Shown here in pieces: positions 33,908-42,204 of a stretch of 64,000 nt of DNA. Each line of letters opens with the position of its first letter. Position 1 is the stretch's first letter. The stretch comes from Ch67 sp041395845 (GTDB lineage: Bacteria > Pseudomonadota > Gammaproteobacteria > Pseudomonadales > Ketobacteraceae). A model generated the notes under the pieces. The model was not told where the DNA came from, searched no databases, and saw nothing but the letters and a program-made list of their open reading frames with translations. The stretch covers positions 73,152-137,151 of the forward strand of contig JAWKZS010000010.1 in the NCBI GenBank assembly GCA_041395845.1, given 5' to 3'. The position numbers and the translations under genes are program-made.

Positions 33908-36900
33908 TTACAGGCTGCTCGGGCAGCGGTAGTTGCGCAGCAGGGCCAGGTTCAGGCCGCTGAAGCGGGAGCGGGTATCCATCTTGTACACCATGTTGCG
34001 ATTGTTCTTGCTGATGGTGGCGCTGTAACGGGTATTGCCAGTCTTGCGGGTGTTGCTTGCATCCAGCAGCCGGTACCAGGCCCAGGTACCGGTGTAGGTT
34101 TCCCGGTGCAGGGTCTGGTTCAGGTCTTCGAACAGCACGCGGATGTTGGTGTCGCGATCTGCCTGCCAGTTGGCGTTTTTCGGAATCTTGGGGCCGTGGG
34201 TGTAGCTGAAACGCTGCTCGCCCAGCTGCAGTTCGAATTTGCCGACGGCGGTATCCAGGCTGTCCGGTGTCAGCGAGAAAGAATAGGACGGCATGGCCGG
34301 ATTTTCGCTGAAGAAGGCGGCGCGGATGGCGTCGGCATTCTGCAGCTGTTGCAGGGCTTCGGCGCTGATACCGAGGGACTTGCCTTCCACACCCTTGTTC
34401 TGGCCGTTGGGGGTCAGGAATGGACGCAGATGTTCATCGACAAAGGCTTTTTCGGTGCCGGTGGGGCCGAAAAAGGCGGCAAAATCATCCACGGTGGCTT
34501 CGCTCTGCACCCGGCGCAGCGGATAGCGGTTGTCCAGGGTGCGGCTCCAGCTCTGGTAAACCTGCTGGCGCCAGGCGTTGTCGAGATGGCCTTTCGCACC
34601 GCCCAGCATCACACCCCAGCTGTAATCCGACATGTCGTTGAGCCATTCCCGTACCGGCGATGGTACGCCGGTAGCGATGCTGCGCAGCTTGCGGATGGCG
34701 TCGCCACTGTTGCCGGCAAAGCGGGCCTTGGCGGCGTCGAACAGGGCGGCGTTGGGATTGGGCGCCACTGCCATGTCGTTCAGGTAGTCATGCAGCCCTT
34801 TGATGGCGGTAAGGATTTCATTCACCGGTGCCGGCAGTTGTTCGTTCTGGGTGGTGACCTGATTGAGTTCGCGGAAGCGCACGTCCACCGAGGTGGGAGT
34901 GATCACCTTGTCCAGCACCTGTTCTGCCAATGCGCCGGCCGCAGCGGGCGCGCCGGGAACGGCCGGCGGTTTGGGCCAGCCGGGTGTCAGCTGGGTGTTC
35001 TCACGGGTCACCCGCAGGGCTGCCACCAGGGGGGATGCCACCGGATCGGCCAGCAGCTTCAGGGCGGCGGCGGTCTGCGCCAGATCGCCGAATTTCTGCA
35101 GGCTCAGGTTGGCCAGCAGGTTCTGCCACTGGGCGGCATAGTCGTTCAGATAGAGGGTTTCCAGCTCCTCGGCCAACTGTTCCTTGTCAGCGTCGGTGAA
35201 ATCATCCACTTCGCTGCTGCCGTAGATCCAGCGATCCTGTTCCAGCTGGGACAGCAGCGGCGAGTCCTTGCTGAAATCCAGGGTCTTGTAGCCGGCCTTG
35301 CTGTAAAGCGCAGGCATTTTCAGGATGCTGTCGGTGTCGGAATAGCCGAACATGGCGGCAGCGCGGGCGCCGATCAACGCATAGATATCCAGGGTCTGCT
35401 GACCCAGTTCGCTGTTCTTGAGCTGGCTGTACAGGCGCTGGGCTGCCGGAATCTGGCGCAGCTTGAGGCGCGTGCCATCCACCACGGCCTGATCCAGCTC
35501 AACCGGGCCAAGGCCACGTTGCAGCAACACGTCCAGATGGCTCAGCAGATCCGCCTGCACGCTGGCCTGACCGGGCAGTTGTTCCTGCCAGTGCTGTTGG
35601 GCCCAGCTGCGGATCGACGACGCATTGAAGTGTTCGCGATCCGCCAGCATCAGGTAGGTGCGGAAGGTATCAATCAAGGCTTCGTCGCTGGCGTTCAGCG
35701 TGTACAGGCGCTGCTCGAGCACAGTGCGGAAGCGGGGCAGGAAATCGCTGCGCAGGGCCTGCAGATAGAGTTGCTCGGCCGCTTCATCGACCGACGTGTC
35801 GTACAGCCCGACGCTGGATAGCCAGGGGTGTTCCTGCTGGTTGTACACGGCCGCCGCCTGACGCACGGCGTTCAATGCGGTCAGGGTGGTGGCCGGGTCG
35901 GAATTTTGTGGTGGGATGGCTGCGCGGGCGGTCTGGAATTCGTTGGTATGCGCCTTCACCTGGTTCATGAAGTCGTGATTGCGCTTGAGCGTAACCGACC
36001 AGGTCACCAGCAGACTCACAAACAGTAATGCCAGCGCCGCAAAGACGCCACGACGCAGCCACACCAGCCCGGTTTCCAGCTTTTTGTTGCCGCCCACCAG
36101 CTCCGCTTCGGGAATCACGACATCGCGAAACATCCGGTTGATAAAGAAACTCTTGCCGCTGCCACTCTGATTGCGCACGGCATCCCGTCCCAGGCCAAAA
36201 CTGCTGGAGACGGCGGCCATCATGCGATCGATCGGGGTACCTTCCTGGGTGCCGCTGCACAGGTAGACGCCACGCAGCAACGGCGCTTCGCTGAAGCGGT
36301 TGGGGGCGAACGCTTCATTGAGGAAGCCTTCCAGCAGCGGTTTGAGGGTTTCGACCTGCTGCGGAAACGCCTGGATCAGTGCGCGTTTCGCCGGATCGCG
36401 TTCGTTGTGCACCCGCCACAGCACGCGATCATTCAGGCGCTGGATCAGGATATCCAGTTCGGCGCTGAAGCTGGCCAGCTGATGGGTCGCTTGCGGGTAG
36501 TCGAAGGTGATGCCCCAGACCTGTTCCCGTTCCGGCTGGGTCAGGTTGGCGAAGAACTCGCTGAAGCCGGCGATCAGATCGCTTTTCGTCACCATCACGT
36601 AGATGGGGAACTTTACGCCCAGCTGCTGTTGCAGTTCGTCGATCCGCTCGCGGATCAGTTTGGCCTGGTGGCTGCGCTGGGCGGCGGGCAGGGTGAGCAG
36701 ATCCTGGGCGCTGATGGCGATCAGGACACCGTTGAGCGGACGGCGTGGGCGGTATTTTTTCAGCAGGCCCAGAAAGCCCTGCCAGGCGGAACTGTCCACG
36801 ACCTTGTGGCTGTCCTGGGTGGTGTAGCGGCCGGCGGTGTCGATCAGGACTGCTTCATTGGTGAACCACCAATCGCAGTTGCGGGTGCCGCCGATGCCGC

Positions 36901-37387
36901 CGAGGGCGTTTTTGCCGTGACTGTCAGCCAGGGGAAAATTCAGGCCGGAGTTCACCAGCGCGGTGGTTTTGCCGGAACCGGGCGGGCCGATGATGATGTA
37001 CCAGGGCAGCTGGTACAGGGAGACACGGCCATTGGCGCTGTCGAATTTGGCTTTCTTGAGGATGGCCATGCCATCGGCAAAGCGCTGGCCCAGGGCCTGG
37101 ACTTCTTCGCCGGCTTTTTCGGTGTCCGGGTTGACGGCGGGCTTGGCCAGTTCGCTGGTGAGGCTTTGATTGCGACGGTGGGTCAGCAGCATGCTGATCA
37201 GTTGCGCGATCAGCCAGATCAGCAGGACGCCGAGAATGAGCACCAGGCGCATCGTGGTGGACAGGGTGGCGTTGTCTGCACCGAATTTGACGAAGTTGGC
37301 GCCAAACCAGATGACCAGCGCGAGGGCGAAGACACCCAGCAGCCCCAGGAAGATTTTATTGGTCAGAATTGTCACTAGCCGTTTCAT
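33908..37387 (-). CDS. tssM: T6SS inner-membrane protein TssM (IcmF)
   Basis: A 1159-residue protein. It has two transmembrane helices at the N-terminus (FLGLLGVFALALVIWFG and LVLILGVLLIWLIAQL), a cytoplasmic NTPase-like domain with Walker A GPPGSGKTTALVNSG (about 133), and a third helix near residue 440 (AALALLFVSLLVTWSV). A large periplasmic IcmF/VasK domain follows. Family knowledge: TssM with TssL and TssJ forms the trans-envelope complex. It is separated from tssL by a 256-bp palindromic spacer and followed closely by tagF. Confidence 0.96.
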   Translation of the reverse strand: MKRLVTILTNKIFLGLLGVFALALVIWFGANFVKFGADNATLSTTMRLVLILGVLLIWLIAQLISMLLTHRRNQSLTSELAKPAVNPDTEKAGEEVQALGQRFADGMAILKKAKFDSANGRVSLYQLPWYIIIGPPGSGKTTALVNSGLNFPLADSHGKNALGGIGGTRNCDWWFTNEAVLIDTAGRYTTQDSHKVVDSSAWQGFLGLLKKYRPRRPLNGVLIAISAQDLLTLPAAQRSHQAKLIRERIDELQQQLGVKFPIYVMVTKSDLIAGFSEFFANLTQPEREQVWGITFDYPQATHQLASFSAELDILIQRLNDRVLWRVHNERDPAKRALIQAFPQQVETLKPLLEGFLNEAFAPNRFSEAPLLRGVYLCSGTQEGTPIDRMMAAVSSSFGLGRDAVRNQSGSGKSFFINRMFRDVVIPEAELVGGNKKLETGLVWLRRGVFAALALLFVSLLVTWSVTLKRNHDFMNQVKAHTNEFQTARAAIPPQNSDPATTLTALNAVRQAAAVYNQQEHPWLSSVGLYDTSVDEAAEQLYLQALRSDFLPRFRTVLEQRLYTLNASDEALIDTFRTYLMLADREHFNASSIRSWAQQHWQEQLPGQASVQADLLSHLDVLLQRGLGPVELDQAVVDGTRLKLRQIPAAQRLYSQLKNSELGQQTLDIYALIGARAAAMFGYSDTDSILKMPALYSKAGYKTLDFSKDSPLLSQLEQDRWIYGSSEVDDFTDADKEQLAEELETLYLNDYAAQWQNLLANLSLQKFGDLAQTAAALKLLADPVASPLVAALRVTRENTQLTPGWPKPPAVPGAPAAAGALAEQVLDKVITPTSVDVRFRELNQVTTQNEQLPAPVNEILTAIKGLHDYLNDMAVAPNPNAALFDAAKARFAGNSGDAIRKLRSIATGVPSPVREWLNDMSDYSWGVMLGGAKGHLDNAWRQQVYQSWSRTLDNRYPLRRVQSEATVDDFAAFFGPTGTEKAFVDEHLRPFLTPNGQNKGVEGKSLGISAEALQQLQNADAIRAAFFSENPAMPSYSFSLTPDSLDTAVGKFELQLGEQRFSYTHGPKIPKNANWQADRDTNIRVLFEDLNQTLHRETYTGTWAWYRLLDASNTRKTGNTRYSATISKNNRNMVYKMDTRSRFSGLNLALLRNYRCPSSL

Positions 37388-37426
37388 GGGTTAGTCCGTT
37401 AATTGGAATTTTGTGTCGGCTTGTTG

Positions 37427-37613
37427 GCGCCTTCGGCGTGGGGAAAGACTCCGGGCATGACACTTGGCCTTCGGCTACCCTGTGCTTCTCAGCCAGACCG
37501 GCGGTGGCGCAACTCGCGCTGCGCGCTCAGACACTCGCCACCTTGTTTCCGGTCTGCCTTGCGATGCTCGGCTGCGTGTAAATGTCCGGAGTCTTCCCCC
37601 ACGCCGAAGGCGC
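37427..37613. repeat. Long imperfect palindrome between tssL and tssM
   Basis: The outer arms are GCGCCTTCGGCGTGGGG (37427-37443) plus AAGACTCCGG and their reverse complement CCGGAGTCTT (37586-37595) through ACGCCGAAGGCGC (37601-37613), about 27 paired bases with one mismatch. Inside, CAGACCGG/CCGGTCTG and GGTGGCG/CGCCACC form further pairs. No gene is evident in the 256-bp spacer. It looks like a dispersed palindromic element or a strongly structured RNA. Confidence 0.7.
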
Positions 37614-37643
37614 TCAATATGTTCCGTAAAACGTTATCGCAGG

Positions 37644-38543
37644 CTAAGGATTCAGTGGCTGAATAATCTGCTGCTGCAACGTGTTCAACTGCTGCGCCGT
37701 CGGCTGCGTATCCTGGAAAATCCACACGCGGAATCCGGCGTACACCAGCAGAATTGCTGCCAGCACCACCGCACTGATCACCCACAGCGGAATGAATTCG
37801 GTCAGGCTTTTGCGGGTACGTACGGTACTGCCCGCCCGCGGTGCCAGATCCTGCGGGAATTCGCCGCGCAGCTTTTCGATGGTGCGATAGAGATTGTCGC
37901 GCAGTACTTCCAGCTGATCGCGGCCGCGGGGATCGATGCGGAATTTGCCTTCGAAGCCCAGACTCAGCAGCAGGTAATCCAGTTCGATCAGTTCCAGATT
38001 GCTGGCGGGGTTTTCCATCATCTTGGCCAGAATCGCGAAAAATTTTTCCCCGCCGGAGGTTTCCTTGTGGAACAGGCTCAGCAGCGAGCGCTGGGCCCAG
38101 CCGGCCTGGGCGCCCCAGGGGGTGTTCATCACGGCTTCGTCGATGGCGGAGCAGAGCTGGTAGCGGGCTGCCAGGGCGATCTCCGGGCGTGCGTTCTGCA
38201 TTTTCAGGGTGCTGTCGAATTGCTTGATTTCGTCCACCAGATGGCGGTGCAGACCGGCCACGTCCTGGTGCTGGGGCGTGTTGCGCAGTTTGTTCATGAC
38301 GGCCAGCAAGGTGGCGGCGGCGCTGGTCAGGGCGTTGAGGCCCCGCTGTACCTGCAGGCGATCGCCTTCCAGTGCAATGTTGGGTGCGGCGGCAAAGGCG
38401 GGTGCCGTTGCGGCCTGGGGCGGCGGTGGCGCGCGACGCTGGCCGCCAGGCTGGGGAATGAAAAGCGTGCTGTCCTGATTGCCGGTTGAGCCGGGCTGGC
38501 GCTGGTTGGGCGAAAATACGGTTTTATCGTCATCGTTGCTCAT
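37644..38543 (-). CDS. tssL: T6SS inner-membrane protein TssL (DotU)
   Basis: A 299-residue protein. A proline-rich tail with TVFSPNQRQPG leads into the DotU domain (RYQLCSAIDEAVMNTPWG, SLLSLFHKETSGGEKFF and ELIELDYLLLSLGFEG), and one transmembrane helix follows near the C-terminus (LWVISAVVLAAILLVYAGF). There is no C-terminal OmpA-like peptidoglycan-binding domain, so envelope anchoring would need TssJ/TssM. It starts five bases after the tssK stop codon. Confidence 0.95.
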   Translation of the reverse strand: MSNDDDKTVFSPNQRQPGSTGNQDSTLFIPQPGGQRRAPPPPQAATAPAFAAAPNIALEGDRLQVQRGLNALTSAAATLLAVMNKLRNTPQHQDVAGLHRHLVDEIKQFDSTLKMQNARPEIALAARYQLCSAIDEAVMNTPWGAQAGWAQRSLLSLFHKETSGGEKFFAILAKMMENPASNLELIELDYLLLSLGFEGKFRIDPRGRDQLEVLRDNLYRTIEKLRGEFPQDLAPRAGSTVRTRKSLTEFIPLWVISAVVLAAILLVYAGFRVWIFQDTQPTAQQLNTLQQQIIQPLNP

Positions 38544-38547
38544 GGCA

Positions 38548-39882
38548 TCAATCCCGAATGGTCCACAGTTCCATTGTCAAACCGGGGAAGGTCGCTCCCA
38601 CGTGGATGGCAAAGCCGCCGGAGGTCTGCATCAGTTTCCACAGGTCGCTGCTGCGATCCAGTTCGAAATAGGTGAAGCCGGCGTGATAGGGAATCTGGCG
38701 CGGTGCAACCGGCAACGCCTGCAGGCCGATGCCGGGCAGCTGCGCGCTGATGAATTCGCGAATGCGTTCCACCGGTGCGATCTTGACCTGGGCTGGAAAG
38801 CCGGTGCGCAGCTGGTTGTTGGGAATGTCCGCTTTCACCGCCAGCACAATGGTGGCTTTGCCGATGATCGAATGATCCGGAATCGGCGCCACGTGAATAC
38901 CGTATTTGCGTTCGGCCAGTTCCAGCGCCACGGCGGTTTGTTCCAGTACGGTGCTGAGACACTGGCGCAGACTGACCAGCACGGCACCGAACACGGTCTG
39001 CAGTTCTTCGTGCTGGTAGCGCGGAAATTCCGGCGGGCGTTTGCTGCGGGTGGTGAAGGTGGCCAGTTCGCCAGCCATCTGCAGCAGTTCGGTGTAACAG
39101 GGCACCGGATGCAGCTGGTTGAGACTGTTCAGGTGCGCCACCAGCGGTTCCATCCGGTTCAGCGCCTGCAGCAGCAGGTAATCGGCAATCTCGGCAGAAC
39201 CGGCGCGGCCGCTGTCGGCCAGGCGCCCGCTCAATGCTTCGGCGCGGTGATGGATCAGGCCGTGAATCTCGGTGAGCAGGCCGCTGATGACTGGTGATTT
39301 CAGGCAGTCCAGCATGGGTGGGACGTAGGCGTTATCCAACACCACCGGTTTGTCGGCGACGAATTCCTGGATGCGGGCAACGCCGATCTTGGCGTAGCCA
39401 CTCAGATCATCGGAGCCCAGTTTCAGCAGCACATTGAGCTGGCCCACGCTGATTTCCGCCGGTTCACCGGTTACCCCGGTGTTGTTGCGCACTTCAATCG
39501 GTGTGGCAATCTGGCGCGCCAGTGTGTTCTGGTTATTGTCCTCGGTAATTTCCATCGCACCGGGACGGCGCAGGGGCAGACACAGGTACACCATCTGGTT
39601 GGTGGTGTTTTCGGGAATCGTCAGCACCGGCGGCAATGCATCGGCGGCGGGGAAATCAAACGGCTGGCCATCCGGAAATACGCCGCGACCCAGCCGCAAT
39701 CCCACCTTGCCCAGCTTGAGCAGATCGTTGTCCAGCTGCAGATCCAGCCAGCCCCACAGGTAGCCACCCAGCGCATCGCAGCGCCCGTCCATATAGCGTT
39801 CGAAATAACGATCCTGCTGCTGGAAATGCTGAGGGCGCAAGAAAAGTCCCTCGGACCATACCACTTTGCTGTTGATCGTCAT
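38548..39882 (-). CDS. tssK: T6SS baseplate adaptor TssK
   Basis: A 444-residue protein. The N-terminus KVVWSEGLFLRPQHFQQQDR and the later YRYLQ-free but typical PHYLWGWLDLQLDN-like region identify TssK, and TYFELDRSSDLWKLMQTSGG with FAIHVGATFPGLTMELW closes the protein. TssK links the baseplate to the TssL/TssM membrane complex. It follows tssJ by 31 bases. Confidence 0.94.
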   Translation of the reverse strand: MTINSKVVWSEGLFLRPQHFQQQDRYFERYMDGRCDALGGYLWGWLDLQLDNDLLKLGKVGLRLGRGVFPDGQPFDFPAADALPPVLTIPENTTNQMVYLCLPLRRPGAMEITEDNNQNTLARQIATPIEVRNNTGVTGEPAEISVGQLNVLLKLGSDDLSGYAKIGVARIQEFVADKPVVLDNAYVPPMLDCLKSPVISGLLTEIHGLIHHRAEALSGRLADSGRAGSAEIADYLLLQALNRMEPLVAHLNSLNQLHPVPCYTELLQMAGELATFTTRSKRPPEFPRYQHEELQTVFGAVLVSLRQCLSTVLEQTAVALELAERKYGIHVAPIPDHSIIGKATIVLAVKADIPNNQLRTGFPAQVKIAPVERIREFISAQLPGIGLQALPVAPRQIPYHAGFTYFELDRSSDLWKLMQTSGGFAIHVGATFPGLTMELWTIRD

Positions 39883-39913
39883 TGTCGATGCCGCTCCTGC
39901 GTTTTGGCTGTTG

Positions 39914-40396
39914 TTATTCTTCGAAGTGGACTTTCAGTTTTTCGATTTTCAGTGTGGCTTTGGTGGTGGTGTGCGGTTCGATGCGGATCACGGCCTTGGC
40001 GTCGGCATCGTTGTATTGGATGTATTCACCCAGAATGCCCAGGTATTTCACGTCCGGGGTCAGCGCAATTTTTTCCAGCCGCTTTTCGCCGGGCGCCAGT
40101 TCTTTCAGCTTGGTGATTTCGATCAGGTCGTTGCCTAGCCGGCCCTTGGCATCTTCAAACAGGTTGAGGAATTCTTCCTGCTTGAACTGGCGGGCATCCC
40201 GCAGCTTGATGACCTGCAGCACGATCGGTGCGGCCTTGCCATCGGAGTTGGGGTTGATGTCCTGGGTCGCTTCGAGCCGGATTTCGGCGGCGGTTTCCAG
40301 ATTGAATGCCTTGCGGGTAGTGCTGCAGGAGGCGGTGACCATGACCAGCAGAGCAATCAGGGCGAGGCGCAGGGGATGATGAAGACTCGTGAGCAT
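39914..40396 (-). CDS. tssJ: T6SS outer-membrane lipoprotein TssJ
   Basis: A 160-residue lipoprotein. The signal peptide ends in the lipobox VTASC, so the mature protein starts at that cysteine. The beta-sandwich domain contains DINPNSDGKAAPIVLQVIKL, RDARQFKQEEFLNLFED and LGILGEYIQ, typical of TssJ (VasD/Lip). It anchors TssM to the outer membrane. It sits 29 bases after tagH. Confidence 0.93.
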   Translation of the reverse strand: MLTSLHHPLRLALIALLVMVTASCSTTRKAFNLETAAEIRLEATQDINPNSDGKAAPIVLQVIKLRDARQFKQEEFLNLFEDAKGRLGNDLIEITKLKELAPGEKRLEKIALTPDVKYLGILGEYIQYNDADAKAVIRIEPHTTTKATLKIEKLKVHFEE

Positions 40397-40425
40397 AATG
40401 ACCGTTCGTTCCTTGCGTTGAATGT

Positions 40426-42093
40426 TCAGCGAGAGCGGGATGGGTCCCGACTGCCATGTTTGATGGTATTGGCCTGTTCTTCATAGGCGTCGGCAAAGGT
40501 TTCGCCGAACAGCCGGTTATAACTGGCCTCGGGGTCTTGCTGCAGTTTATCAAAGTATTCGGTATAGGCATCCCAGAGAGCGGATTTTTTGTTACCCAGC
40601 AATCCTTTGTGCACTGCATTGCCAAAGCGCTTTTCCAGTGCAGCGGGGGAAAAGTCCGCCAGCATCTTTTCATAGGCGGCCCGCATGCCCGCCAGCAGGG
40701 CGACCTGATGCTGCTCGATATCGGCAAAGGCTTCTTCCACTGCGCGGGGGCCCGGCATGTAGGCGCCGGAGCGTTCGCCGAACAGGTATCGCAGGGCGTC
40801 CTTTTCGGTGAGCGCGAATTTCAGCGGGTTGTTTTCCACCGGGCGAATCATGGTGCGATCGATGCGCAGTTCGTTCTTGATGCTGCTGCGGGCCCGCAGC
40901 ATGTCCACCAGGCCGCGGATGGTCTGCTTGAGGACGGCGCTGATGTCGGTTGGCAGGTTCTGCAGCTGCTCAGGGGGCAGATTACCCAGTTCCAGCAGTT
41001 GCGCCAGCAGTTCGCCGGCATCCCCGCTACCGGTGGGGGTTGGGGCCCTGCTGGTGGTGTCGACCGGTGCCTCGGCTACCGGGCGCGGCGCGATCGGTGG
41101 AACCGGTGTCGACTCCGGCGTAATGGCCGCAGGTACCGGGGTCGGCTCGGCCACGATCGGCGGCGGTACCGGGGTGGCTTCCCACTGGATGGGAGCAGGC
41201 ACCGGCGTAGGCTCGGGCGCAATGGGGGTGGCCGGCGTGCTGTCCAGTCCCAGCAGGGCGTCCAGATTGTCGGCATCATCCACCACGGGTAGGGCGGGCG
41301 CTTGCGCTGCAAACGCCGGTGGTTGCTCGAACACCGGCGCCGGTGGTGGCACCGGGGTGGGTTCTGCCTGGATGCTGTGTGGTGCCGAAAACGCCTGATT
41401 CAGCGGTGAGGCATTGTCCTGCTGGCTATTCTTCCACCAGTCGGGATCGTCATCCAGCAGGTTGGATGGTGAAGTCGGGAACGGCTGATCGTTCTGTTGC
41501 GCCTTCTCGATGGCCGCCAGCGGATCATTGATATCGTCGAAGCCGCTGGTGTCCACATGCTCCACATTGGAAATGCCCCACAGGGGGTCCTGCTGCCTGG
41601 CGGGGGCCGCCTGCGGTTCCAGCCATTTGTCGAAATCGTCGACGTCTGCGGCGTTCTGGCTGGGTGCCGACGGGCTGCCAAAGGGTGCCGGCGCGGCCTG
41701 TGGGGCCGGTGACAGGCCCAGGTCATCCAGGAAACCGCTGCCGGTCACCGGGGCGGCTGCGACAGCCGACACAAGGCTGACCTGGAAGCGATATTTGCCC
41801 ATGGTGACGACGTCGCCGTTTTGCAGCGGTACGGATTTTTCCGGGCCGATCGGCGTCGGGCTGTCATTGAGGAAGGTGCCGTTGGTGCTGTGATCGGTGA
41901 GGACGAACTGGCCCAGGTCATGGCGAATGCTGGCATGCTGGCTGGACACAATGCGTTCGTGATCCGGCAGGATGATGGCGTTGTTGGCGCCTCGCCCCAG
42001 GGTGGTGCCGGTCACCGATACATCCAGTTGTTGTCCGGCCAGGGGGCTGTCGGCTGGCGCGTTGATCACCGTCAATCGTAGAGTCGTCATCAT
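40426..42093 (-). CDS. tagH: T6SS FHA-domain protein TagH
   Basis: A 555-residue protein. A canonical FHA domain occupies residues about 20-105, with the phosphopeptide-binding residues in LGRGANNAIILPD, VSSQHASIRHD and STNGTFLND. A long proline-rich linker (about 240-365) contains repeated EPTPVPxPI units. The C-terminal domain (LLAQLLELGNLPPEQLQNLP onward, then VLKQTIRGLVDMLRARSSIK) is the conserved TagH/ImpI C-terminal region. Family knowledge: FHA proteins of this kind are phosphorylated by PpkA and dephosphorylated by PppA to control firing. It is followed by tssJ. Confidence 0.92.
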   Translation of the reverse strand: MMTTLRLTVINAPADSPLAGQQLDVSVTGTTLGRGANNAIILPDHERIVSSQHASIRHDLGQFVLTDHSTNGTFLNDSPTPIGPEKSVPLQNGDVVTMGKYRFQVSLVSAVAAAPVTGSGFLDDLGLSPAPQAAPAPFGSPSAPSQNAADVDDFDKWLEPQAAPARQQDPLWGISNVEHVDTSGFDDINDPLAAIEKAQQNDQPFPTSPSNLLDDDPDWWKNSQQDNASPLNQAFSAPHSIQAEPTPVPPPAPVFEQPPAFAAQAPALPVVDDADNLDALLGLDSTPATPIAPEPTPVPAPIQWEATPVPPPIVAEPTPVPAAITPESTPVPPIAPRPVAEAPVDTTSRAPTPTGSGDAGELLAQLLELGNLPPEQLQNLPTDISAVLKQTIRGLVDMLRARSSIKNELRIDRTMIRPVENNPLKFALTEKDALRYLFGERSGAYMPGPRAVEEAFADIEQHQVALLAGMRAAYEKMLADFSPAALEKRFGNAVHKGLLGNKKSALWDAYTEYFDKLQQDPEASYNRLFGETFADAYEEQANTIKHGSRDPSRSR

Positions 42094-42204
42094 ATTCCGT
42101 GGCGTTGCTGCATTTTCAGGTGAATTGATTCGGCCGGCTGAACAGGCTCACTGCAGAGGCACCGAACATTCAGTATATCGTATGAGCGCTTGATTAAAAT
42201 GCTT

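Noticed and set aside
34629..34636. GACATGTC inside tssM
   Set aside because: An 8-mer is expected about once in 64 kb by chance, and no sigma-54 promoter is near.
33752..35821. 689-residue open frame antisense to tssM and tagF
   Set aside because: Same explanation: tssM is intact on the other strand and the frame has no motif or ribosome site.
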